This document shows positions 15,641-23,275 of a DNA stretch of 36,643 nt, piece after piece. The notes below the pieces were generated by a model. It saw only the letters and a program-made list of their open reading frames with translations, was not told the origin of the DNA and searched no databases. Within the stretch, counting starts at the first letter, position 1; each line of letters starts with the position of its first letter. The position numbers and the translations under genes were made by a program. Source of the DNA: CAZRDB01 sp964598695 (GTDB lineage: Bacteria; Armatimonadota; Zipacnadia; UBA1398); NCBI GenBank assembly GCA_964598695.1, contig CAZRDB010000026.1, positions 1 to 36,643 on the forward strand, given 5' to 3'.

Positions 15641-16252
15641 TCAGCCGTCGGTGTCCAGTACGTTGCGCACGGCCTGCGCGAGCGCCTGGATGGTGAACGG
15701 CTTCTCGAGGAGCGGAAGCTTGCCCATCCCGCCCCGACGGCGCGAGACCACGTTGTCGGCGTAGCCCGACATGAACAGCACGCGCATGTCGGGCCGGTGC
15801 GGCGCGGCGCGCTCCCACAGTTCCAGCCCGCTCATCTGCGGCATCACGACATCGGCCAGGAGCAGGTCGATGTGGTCGTCACCCGAGAGCGCGACATCGA
15901 GCGCATGTTGCGGCGACTCGGCCACCAGCACGTTGTAGCCGTGCATCGAGAGCATCTCTCGCACAAGGTCGCGCACGAGTTGCTCGTCCTCGACCACGAG
16001 AACCGTCTCATGCCCTCCCTGGGCCTCGGGCTCGAGGCGCCAACGGGTCTCGTCCTGGGTGTTGCGCGGCGCGGCATCGCCGGCGGGCCGCATCCGGTCG
16101 CCGCCCGATCCCTGCAGGTCAAGGGCCGACGGCGCCGGGCAGAACTGCGCACGGGCGAGGCGCCGGGGCTCACGAGGCGCCGGCCGGGCGGGCGTCTCGG
16201 CGGACAGGCGTTTTCGGGAGGGCTCGCACACTCGTGCGGTCGGCTCCAGCAT
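15641..16252 (-). CDS. Single-domain response regulator (receiver) with long N-terminal extension
   Basis: A CheY-like receiver occupies the last 120 residues: ETVLVVEDEQLVRDLVREML with the acidic pair, LLLADVVMPQMSG with the phospho-acceptor Asp134, MSGYAD with the Thr/Ser position, and LLEKPF with Lys184 (numbering from the start at 16252). All key residues are present. The first 80 residues are Pro/Arg-rich and disordered-looking. No output domain follows. The receiver is closest in style to those at the C-terminus of hybrid histidine kinases, so it may be a detached piece of one. Start is uncertain: ATG 16264 has no useful spacing, ATG 16252 has GGGAG five bases upstream, and ATG 16093 (MRPAGDAAP) would remove most of the extension. 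No histidine kinase lies in the window. Confidence 0.85.
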   Translation of the reverse strand: MLEPTARVCEPSRKRLSAETPARPAPREPRRLARAQFCPAPSALDLQGSGGDRMRPAGDAAPRNTQDETRWRLEPEAQGGHETVLVVEDEQLVRDLVREMLSMHGYNVLVAESPQHALDVALSGDDHIDLLLADVVMPQMSGLELWERAAPHRPDMRVLFMSGYADNVVSRRRGGMGKLPLLEKPFTIQALAQAVRNVLDTDG

Positions 16253-16391
16253 CTCGGCTCCCATACCTCGATGGCGCGCATGTGCTCGGTTCGCCGGCCA
16301 TGGGCCATCCGGTCAGTTGCTTTGGTCGCTCACGCGGGGGGTCCCATACCCCTTATGTCTCGGATATTCCGCGGGACCTCCGTGTTCCCTT

Positions 16392-18446
16392 CTAGTCGCC
16401 GTCGTGATCGCCGACATCGCTCTCGGGCGGCCGAGCACTGCCGATCCGTCGGGCCCGGAGTCGGGCCAGGAGCGCCCGTACGGGCCGGCCGCGCAGCCGA
16501 TGGCAGCGGGCGAGAGCCTCCAGGGCGGCGGCCTCGGCGCTCCGGTCGCCCGCGGCGTGCGCCGCGCTCCGCAGGTCCTCCGCAAGCCGCTCCGCCTCGG
16601 TGGAATCGCCCCGATCGGCCGCCTCAGCCTGCAGGCAGCGGAGCGCGCGCACGACCAGTTCCGTGTCGCCTTCGGCCCGCAGTGACGGGAGGAGCCCCTC
16701 CCACAGGCGCGCGGCTGCGGCGGTGTCGCCGATCTGCTCGTAGGTGATCGCGAGCGTCATGGTCCAGGGCCCGAGCTGCGTGCCGGGCACGTCCCGGGCT
16801 TCCTCGATCCAGCTCGCGAGCAGCTCGGCGGCCTCGGGCAGGCGCCGGAGCAGGAGCAGGGCGCCTGCCTTCGCCTCGCGCGCCTCGAGCACCACGGCCG
16901 CCTGGCCGTACGCCTCGGCCGAGGTCTCCAGCTCGCTGGCCCGGCGGAGTAGTTCGCGACCGTCTTCCAGACGACGCGCGATATCGGCGAGCACCCAGAG
17001 GCTGGCCAGCTCCGCACGGCGGTTGCCGTGCGCGCGGGCAAGCGAGAGGCGCGTCTCGGCCAGCGCGCGGGCATCGTCCAGGCGCTCCTGGTCGGCGACG
17101 GCCTGTGCGAGCGCCTCCAGCGCGCGGTCCTGTCCGGCCGCGTCGCGCGAGGCATCGACCACGGCCAACTGCTCGCGGTGGTAGCGCTCGGCTTCGGTGA
17201 GCCGGCCCAGGCGGTAGTAGGCGGCGCCGGTCGCGTAGAGAGTGCGCGCGAGGAGTCGCTGGTTCGGCTGGGCCCGCAACAGGTGCAGCGCGCGCTGGCA
17301 CTCAGCCACGCCATCCTCTGTGCGCCCCGCGCCGAGCTGTGTGCCGCCCAGCAGAGCCCGTGCCTCGGCGGCCTCGCGGGCGAGCCCGGCCTCGTGGGCG
17401 ACCTCGGCGGCGCGGCGGTAGCTGCGCTCGGCGGCCTCCGCGTCGCCCAGGTTCTCCTCGATCCCCGCGGCGAGCCGCAGGTACCGGCACTGCTGCTCCT
17501 CGAGTCCCAGCTCGCCGGCGAGGCGGACCGCCTTCCCGGCGTGGTCGAGCGCGATGAGCCAGCTCCCGGCGTCCTCGTGCTGCTCGGCGAGCCATGCGTG
17601 CATCCGGGCCTGGCCGACGCGGTCGCCGGCCTCCTCCATCAGTCGCAGAGCCTCGGCGCCGCTCTCGATGCCGGCTGCGGCCGAGGTGGTCTCGACGAGA
17701 GCCATCGCCAGGGCGGCACAGACGGAGGCCTCGGAGTGGGCGTCGTCGCACGAGCGGAAGAGGCTCCGTGCCGACTCCGCGGCCCGGCGGCCCTCCTCGA
17801 CATCGCCTGCCTCGAACAGCGCCGAGGCCAGCCCCCAGCAGGCGTGCGCCTCCTCGCGCGTGTTGCCGAGGTCGTGGAGCAGCGGGATGCTGCGGCGGTG
17901 GGTCTGCGCGCAGGCGCGCCAGCGCCCCTGCTGCGCGTACATCTCGGCCATCGAGCGCAGGACGCGGCATTCGGTCTCCGGCTCGCCGGCGGCCGAGGCG
18001 CGCTCGAGTGCTCGGGTGAGCAACTCCAACGCCTCGCCGCGTCGACCCAGTTCCGCTTCGAACTGGGCGGAGAGCATCTCCGCCTGGATCAGCCCGTGGG
18101 CATGGCCGAGAGCGTCCCACTCGATGTGCGACTCGCGGAGGAAGTGGAGGCCGTCGCGCAAGCTCCCGCTGTGGCCGTGGATGCGGCCGAGGTGGAACAG
18201 CGACCAGGCGACGCCCTCGCGGTCCCCGCCCTCGCGGGCCGAGAACAGGCAGGCGCGGAACTCCTCGGCGGCGCGGTCGAGCCGGCCCTGGTCGGCGAAG
18301 ATGGAGCCCAGCCCGGCATGGGCGCGCGCCTCCCGCTGGGAGTCGCCCTGCTCGCGGGCCTCGCGGATCTCAGACTCGAAGTGGCGGAGGGCCCTCTCGC
18401 GGGGGTCCAGCCCGTCCTCGCCCGTGGTGTCCCAGCCATCCGGCAT
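16392..18446 (-). CDS. Large TPR-repeat protein without output domain
   Basis: A 684-residue all-helical protein made almost entirely of tetratricopeptide-like repeats of 35-40 residues, for example REARAHAGLGSIFADQGRLDRAAEEFRACL, GVAWSLFHLGRIHGHSGSL, RTLYATGAAYYRLGRLTEAERYHREQL and TMTLAITYEQIGDTAAAARLWEGLL. I count roughly 14-16 repeats. No signal peptide, membrane span, DNA-binding, kinase or GGDEF domain is seen, so it is a cytoplasmic scaffold or the sensor half of a regulator of the MalT/LAL sort without its effector. The ATG at 18446 is chosen because AAGGAG, nine bases upstream, is an ideal ribosome binding site; the GTG at 18464 would translate that site as Lys-Glu. It follows the GGDEF-like gene by 79 bases, probably in the same operon. 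Partner unknown. Confidence 0.85.
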   Translation of the reverse strand: MPDGWDTTGEDGLDPRERALRHFESEIREAREQGDSQREARAHAGLGSIFADQGRLDRAAEEFRACLFSAREGGDREGVAWSLFHLGRIHGHSGSLRDGLHFLRESHIEWDALGHAHGLIQAEMLSAQFEAELGRRGEALELLTRALERASAAGEPETECRVLRSMAEMYAQQGRWRACAQTHRRSIPLLHDLGNTREEAHACWGLASALFEAGDVEEGRRAAESARSLFRSCDDAHSEASVCAALAMALVETTSAAAGIESGAEALRLMEEAGDRVGQARMHAWLAEQHEDAGSWLIALDHAGKAVRLAGELGLEEQQCRYLRLAAGIEENLGDAEAAERSYRRAAEVAHEAGLAREAAEARALLGGTQLGAGRTEDGVAECQRALHLLRAQPNQRLLARTLYATGAAYYRLGRLTEAERYHREQLAVVDASRDAAGQDRALEALAQAVADQERLDDARALAETRLSLARAHGNRRAELASLWVLADIARRLEDGRELLRRASELETSAEAYGQAAVVLEAREAKAGALLLLRRLPEAAELLASWIEEARDVPGTQLGPWTMTLAITYEQIGDTAAAARLWEGLLPSLRAEGDTELVVRALRCLQAEAADRGDSTEAERLAEDLRSAAHAAGDRSAEAAALEALARCHRLRGRPVRALLARLRARRIGSARPPESDVGDHDGD

Positions 18447-18525
18447 GGGTAACAGCTCCTTCACCCGGGCGTACGTGCCCGACTCCGTACCGCGCGGCCC
18501 GTCCGGGCCGCGTCGGACGGGCGGT

Positions 18526-19455
18526 CTACGAGCAGACCATGTTCTTGCCGCGCACCTTGGCCTGGTAGAGCGCGGCCTCCGCGGCGCGGAGCATGTCGTC
18601 GGGAGTGGTCATCCCGCTCTGGAACACGGCGACCCCGACGCTCACGGTCACCGGGTCGGCCGATGCCTCGCCGCTGGTGGCGAAGTGGCAGTCGGCGATC
18701 CCGAGCCGGATCTTCTCCGAGGCGCGGAGCGCGGCGTCGAGATCGGCCTCGGGCAAGATCACGAGGAACTTGTCGTCCTCGGCCCGGCCGATGCAGTCGG
18801 AGGGCCGCGTCGACCACCGGATCACCGAGTAGGCCTGGCGGAGCAGGAAGTTGCCGAACTTCTCTCCCTCGGTCTCGACGAACCGGGTGTAGTGGTCGAC
18901 ATCGACCATGACGAGCGAGAGGTCCCTGCCGTAGCGCGTGGCGCGCGAGATCTCCTCGGTCAGACGCATGCGGAGGAAGCGCTCGTCGAAGGCGCCGGTG
19001 AGCGGATCGACGAACCCGGCGTTCTCGAGCTGGGTCTGAAGCACGCGCACGCGCGCGAGGGCCTCGTCGCGCTGGCGCTCGGCCAGTCTGCCGGTGTAGA
19101 TCACGCGGAGCAGGTCGGCGAGCGCGCACTCGGCGATCAGCGGGATGAACAGGTCGGCGCCCGCGCGCCGAGCCGAGGCCGCCGTGTCCTCCTCGGCGGC
19201 GGCGCCCGTCGCGACGATCATCATGCTCGGGAAGTCACGGCGCAGCATGCGAACGGCCTTGATGCCGTCGGCAGGCTTCGAGGTGGTGTCGATCAGGGCC
19301 AGCGCGTCGGCGGCGACGGGCGCCTCCTTGAGTTTGGAGACGGAGGAGCACACCGTCACCGAGAATCCGTCCTCGCCGAGCGCTTCCTCGTAGAGGCCAC
19401 GCTGCCGCGCATCGGGGGTGTACGCGATAAGCTCCAGCTTCTTGCGGCGCGCCAT
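18526..19455 (-). CDS. Receiver-like plus degenerate GGDEF protein, probable c-di-GMP binder
   Basis: ATG 19455 follows GGAGGAG by five bases. Residues about 5-125 look like a receiver: LALIDTTSK provides an Asp (56) at the phosphorylation position, but the conserved Lys near the end is lost (LFIPLIAE), so normal phospho-signalling is doubtful. After a helical linker, residues about 145-309 form a GGDEF fold (DPLTGAFDERFLRMRL, VMVDVDHYTRF, VTVSVGVAVFQ, EAALYQAKVRGKN). The catalytic GGDEF is replaced by EDDKF (226-230), whereas RPSD (217-220), the inhibitory I-site, is preserved at the correct distance. I expect a catalytically dead protein that still binds cyclic di-GMP. It lies between a PHP phosphoesterase and a TPR protein on the same strand. 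Confidence 0.85.
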   Translation of the reverse strand: MARRKKLELIAYTPDARQRGLYEEALGEDGFSVTVCSSVSKLKEAPVAADALALIDTTSKPADGIKAVRMLRRDFPSMMIVATGAAAEEDTAASARRAGADLFIPLIAECALADLLRVIYTGRLAERQRDEALARVRVLQTQLENAGFVDPLTGAFDERFLRMRLTEEISRATRYGRDLSLVMVDVDHYTRFVETEGEKFGNFLLRQAYSVIRWSTRPSDCIGRAEDDKFLVILPEADLDAALRASEKIRLGIADCHFATSGEASADPVTVSVGVAVFQSGMTTPDDMLRAAEAALYQAKVRGKNMVCS

Positions 19456-19513
19456 GTGTCTCCTCCGAACCGCATCGGCAACGTGCCCGCCGTCCCACGA
19501 CGGTACCGGCCTC

Positions 19514-20173
19514 TTACCGCTTGAGGCGCTCGCGCAGCTCACGAGGGGCGGTCTCGGCGGCCATCCGGACCTGCTCCTCGCTCAGTCCCGCGCCCACGAG
19601 CACCCGGTCACGCATCTCCCGGCTCAAGACCCCGTCGGGCCCATGCGCGTCGATGCCGAAGATCACGGAGGCGCCCGTCTCGGCCGCGATCCGCGCCACA
19701 TGGCCGTTGGTGAGGCAGTGGCCGCTCCGCGCGCTGATCTCCAGCAACACGCCATTCTCTCTCGCCCGTGCCGCCACCTCTCGCGTGATGAGGCCGGGAT
19801 GGGCCAAGATGTCGACATCGGGGCATCCGGCCGCCGCCGCGTTGGTGCCCTCGAGGGTCGGCTCCACGATGGTCTCGCCGTGGACGAGCACGATCTGAGC
19901 GCCCGCCTCGCGCGCGCGGCGCGCCAGCGTGGGGATACACTCCGGCGGAGCGTGGGTGATCTCGACACCGACGAGCACGTCGATGCTGAGGTAGAGGTTC
20001 GCCAGCTCGGCATCACGCGCGCACTCCTCCACCACGCGGGCGAGGGTCGCGGCGGCCACGTGATCGGTCACCGCGAGCGTGGCGTAGCCGCCTGCATCGA
20101 ACCGCCGCATCAGCTCCATCGGGGTCAGGCAGCCGTCGGAGAGGGTGGAGTGGCTGTGGAAGTTGTGCAGCAT
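19514..20173 (-). CDS. PHP-domain phosphoesterase, histidinol-phosphatase-like
   Basis: A metal-dependent phosphoesterase of 219 residues. ATG 20173 has AAGGAAGGG upstream and directly opens the first metal motif HNFHSHSTLSDG (His6, His8). Further ligands are visible in LAVTDH, GVEITHAPPECIP, VHGETI, DILAHPGLI and FGIDAHGPDG. The pattern HGETIVEP, THAPPE and LTNGHVARIA belongs to the small stand-alone histidinol-phosphate-phosphatase-domain family common in deep-branching bacteria and archaea, whose true substrate is usually untested. No his biosynthesis gene is near; the neighbours are a polysaccharide deacetylase upstream and a GGDEF-like protein 58 bases downstream, so a role in histidine synthesis is not supported by context. 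Confidence 0.88.
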   Translation of the reverse strand: MLHNFHSHSTLSDGCLTPMELMRRFDAGGYATLAVTDHVAAATLARVVEECARDAELANLYLSIDVLVGVEITHAPPECIPTLARRAREAGAQIVLVHGETIVEPTLEGTNAAAAGCPDVDILAHPGLITREVAARARENGVLLEISARSGHCLTNGHVARIAAETGASVIFGIDAHGPDGVLSREMRDRVLVGAGLSEEQVRMAAETAPRELRERLKR

Positions 20174-20235
20174 GGCGGGACCCTTCCTTCCGTGCGCTCG
20201 TGCGGCGCCCGTGGCAGGCCCGCGTGAGCCGGCCC

Positions 20236-21285
20236 TCAATCGCCGTCACGGAACAGCAGAACGTACAGGACCCCCCAGACGAGCGCGGCCCCGACGGCCG
20301 CGAGCAGGACCGAAGCGACGGGCTTGGGCCAGGCCCCGCCTCCGACGGAGGGCAGCACGGCCTTCGTCGGAGAAGCGTACGGCTCCCCACGCGAGTCGGC
20401 CGCCGGCCGCGACTCCGTCTGCGACTCCCCCGTCGCGGGCACCGCGCCCGGGTGGGTCTCCATCAGGGAGAAGGCGAGTTCCTTCTCTTCGGGGCAGTGG
20501 TAGCGCCGCCGGCACGTGGGGTCGGTCGAGACCGCCTTGAGCGTGAAGCTGACCTCGAACCCGGCCTCCCGGCACGCGGTGCGCGCGAACTCGTTGGTGA
20601 CCCCGTACGGCCAGCAGAAGGAGCGCGGCGCATGGCCGAGTTCCTCGGCGAGGCGCTGACGGACGCGGACGAACTCCTCGCGGACGCGCTTCTGGTAGGC
20701 GGCCTCGCTCTCGAGGCTCTTGGCCTTGGGGTCGTAGAGGCGGGTGGTGAGCCACGGGCCCATCGCGGAGCCTCGGCCGGCCTTGCCCTTGATCTGCTGG
20801 TGGCTGCGGGCGGCGTGGGCCTCGATGTCGACCAGGCCGCTGGCCGCCATCTCGCGGCACTGGTCCCAGTTGAGCCACGGTTGGTGCGGGTTGACCGTGT
20901 TCTGCTGACCGACCCGATCGGTGATGACGAAGGCGGTCAGGTGCATGTTGTAGCGCCGGAGGAGCGGGTACATCTCCGTGTAGACGCTCTGGTAGCCGTC
21001 GTCCACGGTCAGGAGGACCGCATCGCGCGGGGGCGAGCCGCTACGGACCGCCTCGCAGTACTCGGCCATGGTCAGCGTACGCACGCCGTTGTCGCGCAGC
21101 CAGCGGAGCACGCCCTCGAACTCCCCGAGATGGGTGACAGGCATGGCCGGCTCGATGGGCTGGCCGTCTTCCACGATCTGATGCCAGCCCAGCACGATGG
21201 GGTATTGCGGTGCGGATGAGGGCTCGGCCCAGGCGGCTTGGGCGAGTGCGCACGCGACAACGCACAGGATCACAGAGCGGACCAA
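20236..21285 (-). CDS. Exported polysaccharide deacetylase (NodB/CE4) with C-terminal membrane anchor
   Basis: Removes acetyl groups from an N-acetylated polysaccharide. The start is taken as TTG 21285, because GGGAGG lies five bases before it and a signal peptide follows at once (VRSVILCVVACALAQAAWAEP); frames open further upstream cross the divergent promoter. The NodB domain shows TVDDGYQS (residues 93-97 TVDDG, metal and base aspartates) and HAARSH (His157, His162, metal ligands), then RSFCWPYG and the late VSFTLKAV. A Pro-rich linker of about 60 residues leads to a C-terminal hydrophobic span (PVASVLLAAVGAALVWGVLYVLLF), so the enzyme is tethered outside the membrane. At 349 residues it is a PgaB-like or peptidoglycan-type deacetylase; the substrate is not decidable. 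First gene of a likely four-gene minus-strand operon. Confidence 0.88.
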   Translation of the reverse strand: MVRSVILCVVACALAQAAWAEPSSAPQYPIVLGWHQIVEDGQPIEPAMPVTHLGEFEGVLRWLRDNGVRTLTMAEYCEAVRSGSPPRDAVLLTVDDGYQSVYTEMYPLLRRYNMHLTAFVITDRVGQQNTVNPHQPWLNWDQCREMAASGLVDIEAHAARSHQQIKGKAGRGSAMGPWLTTRLYDPKAKSLESEAAYQKRVREEFVRVRQRLAEELGHAPRSFCWPYGVTNEFARTACREAGFEVSFTLKAVSTDPTCRRRYHCPEEKELAFSLMETHPGAVPATGESQTESRPAADSRGEPYASPTKAVLPSVGGGAWPKPVASVLLAAVGAALVWGVLYVLLFRDGD

Positions 21286-21348
21286 AGTCGCCTCCCATAG
21301 CGAACAGGGAACCGCGCCGCCCGGAGGCCCCACGAGGGCGCCGTTTCC

Positions 21349-21378
21349 TTGTGACGCGATCCACAACTCCAGTATAAT
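21349..21378 (+). promoter_or_regulatory. Sigma-70-type promoter with overlapping dyad
   Basis: TATAAT at 21373-21378 is a perfect -10 box; TTGTGA (21349-21354) is a fair -35 box at a spacing of 18. The -35 box is half of an inverted repeat TTGTG-N8-CACAA (21349-21366), which could be an operator for a repressor or activator. The site lies between the divergent deacetylase and the small gene at 21498, and points at the latter. Confidence 0.65.
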
Positions 21379-21497
21379 CCGGGTGGTTCGGATCCGCCAA
21401 GGAACGAGCCGGCGCCGACCCACATGCTCTATGCCACAACGGGCGCGGAGCCTCGCGCTTGCGGGCGTTTCGGTGGGCTTCGGCGAGGGGGTGCGCG

Positions 21498-22016
21498 ATG
21501 GACCTCGGGGCCGTCGCTCCTCTGGCGGTGCGCCGCTACTCGGAGGAGCAGACGCGGACACAGCAGGGGCGCCTGCAACGAGGGAGCCCCCTCTTCCTGC
21601 CGTCCGGCGTCAGCGGTCCCGACTTCGGCGCCTACCTGGGCAGCCTCCTCCCCCCCGAGCAGACGATGCCCTTCGTGGCCCGCGCCCTCACCTCCCGCGC
21701 GGCGGAGGCCCTCGCGCAACAGCCCGCAGCCTCGCTCCGGGCGGCGGAAGCGCTGCCGGAGACCCCGCTCGCGACGCCGACGGCCCCCCCCGCGGCCGAG
21801 GCCAAGGTCGGACCGGCCCTCCCGAGCGCCGAGTGGACGGTTCCTCCCAGCGCGGGCCAGCTTCTCGGCCTGCTGCAGCGCGTGCTGGGCGTGCCGGTCG
21901 ATGCCGGCTTGGCGGCGGGGATCCGGCTCGCCGGGGGCGAGCCCCTCGATGCGCGCCCGATCCGCTCCGCGCCGCTCCGGCTCCTGCGGCAAGCCACGGT
22001 CGCGTACGGGCGCTGA
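21498..22016 (+). CDS. Hypothetical protein, 172 aa, Ala/Pro-rich
   Basis: I do not recognise it. ATG 21498 is preceded by GCGAGGGGG and lies about 115 bases downstream of a good promoter. The N-terminal 60 residues (MDLGAVAPLAVRRYSEEQTR, FLPSGVSGPDFGAYLGSLLPPEQTMPF) look like a short structured region, the middle (about 85-120) is an Ala/Pro/Glu linker (TPLATPTAPPAAEAKVG) and the end has an amphipathic segment (AGQLLGLLQRVLGVPVDAGLAAGIRLAGG). There is no signal peptide or membrane span. Codon use looks like its neighbours. A 103-base gap with a C-UUCG-G hairpin around 22030 separates it from the peptidase gene, so co-transcription is uncertain. Confidence 0.65.
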   Translation: MDLGAVAPLAVRRYSEEQTRTQQGRLQRGSPLFLPSGVSGPDFGAYLGSLLPPEQTMPFVARALTSRAAEALAQQPAASLRAAEALPETPLATPTAPPAAEAKVGPALPSAEWTVPPSAGQLLGLLQRVLGVPVDAGLAAGIRLAGGEPLDARPIRSAPLRLLRQATVAYGR

Positions 22017-22119
22017 TCGCCTCCCGCGCGCGCTTCGGCGCGGAGGGGATCCCGCGGGGGGCGCGAAAGCGAGCGGGGGACTGCACGGGGAGCGGCGGCA
22101 CCGGGAAGGGGAGGAGCCG

Positions 22120-23259
22120 ATGAGCGTGCAGGTGGTCTCGGACGTCGCCTTCGGCAATGTGGCGGACTTCGCCGTCGATGAGCGGTCGGATCACACGGAG
22201 GTCAGCTTCACCGCCCACCCCCACGGCGGACCCGAGGCCCTGTGGTTCTGCTTCCGGGTCGAGACGATCGGGGCGGCCTACGAGCCCGAGGACAAGCCCC
22301 TCTACCTGGTGCTCCGCCACATCGACACCCTCCTGGGCGCCACGCGGCTGCAGAACCTCCGTCCCGTGCTGCGGGCGTCGGGCGGCGAGTGGCAACGGCT
22401 CCCGGCGCCCGAGGTGCTCGAGACGCCCGATGGACGCCGCGCGGCCCGGTGGACGGTCGAGCACCCGGCGACGATCCTGGAGGTCGCGCTCTGCTACCCC
22501 TACGGCCGGGTGGAGCTGGAGAGCCTCGCGGCGAGCGGCGGCGGGGCCTGGACGCTCGACGCGATCGGCGTCAGCCAGGCCGGCAGGCCGATCCACCGGA
22601 TCAGCAACTCCTACGGCGCGAAGGGGGGCGACCGCCCGGGCCTGTACGTGATCGCGCGGCAACACTCGGGCGAGACGCCCGGCTCCTGGGTCCTCGACGG
22701 CTTCCTGCGACGGATGGCCGAGCTGGGCGAGGACGCCCCGCTCATCTGGGGCGTGCCGCTCGCGAACATCGACGGGATCGAGGCGGGCGACTACGGCAAG
22801 GACAGCTTCCCGTACGATCTCAACCGCGCCTGGGGTCGGACGCCGATGCGCCACGAGGCGCTTGTGATCGCCCAGGACCTGCTGCGGTGGCAGTACCGGT
22901 GCCGGCCACTGCTGTGTCTCGATTTCCACGCCCCTGGCGCCTGCGAGGCGGGAGGCCTGTACACGCTGGTCCTGGGACCCGACCGGCAGTGCGAGCCACA
23001 CTGCGAGGCCATCACCTGGGCCAACGCGCTCGAGGAATCCCTCACGCCGCAACTGGCGGGGCAGCCGTTTGCGCGGGTGGCCGACTGGCCGACCCGATGG
23101 TCGACCCCGAGCTTCTGCTCGTACGTCCGGGCCGAGATCGGCATCCCGGCTCTGGCGATCGAATCGCCGTTCTCGTTGGTGCGCGAGTTGGTCCTGACCA
23201 CCGAGACCTACCGGGAGGCGGGGGCCCGCATGGCCACCCGGATCGCGGAGCTGGTGTGA
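22120..23259 (+). CDS. M14 zinc carboxypeptidase, cytosolic carboxypeptidase-like
   Basis: A 379-residue metallopeptidase. ATG 22120 follows GGGGAGGAG. The first 140 residues form a beta-sandwich (ALWFCFRVETIGAAYEPEDKPLYLVL, RWTVEHPATILEVALCYPYG), as seen before the catalytic domain in the Nna1/AGBL cytosolic carboxypeptidases. The catalytic part has the zinc pair His182-Ser-Gly-Glu185 in ARQHSGETPGSW, the substrate-carboxylate binder DLNRAWG (Asn235-Arg236), the third zinc ligand His270 in LDFHAPG and the catalytic Glu348 in LAIESPF. No signal peptide is present, so it acts in the cytoplasm, possibly on acidic or poly-glutamate peptide tails or cell-wall peptides; this is inference. An amidohydrolase gene starts 16 bases downstream, presumably in the same operon. 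Confidence 0.9.
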   Translation: MSVQVVSDVAFGNVADFAVDERSDHTEVSFTAHPHGGPEALWFCFRVETIGAAYEPEDKPLYLVLRHIDTLLGATRLQNLRPVLRASGGEWQRLPAPEVLETPDGRRAARWTVEHPATILEVALCYPYGRVELESLAASGGGAWTLDAIGVSQAGRPIHRISNSYGAKGGDRPGLYVIARQHSGETPGSWVLDGFLRRMAELGEDAPLIWGVPLANIDGIEAGDYGKDSFPYDLNRAWGRTPMRHEALVIAQDLLRWQYRCRPLLCLDFHAPGACEAGGLYTLVLGPDRQCEPHCEAITWANALEESLTPQLAGQPFARVADWPTRWSTPSFCSYVRAEIGIPALAIESPFSLVRELVLTTETYREAGARMATRIAELV

Positions 23260-23275
23260 CCCGGGGGAGGATCCC

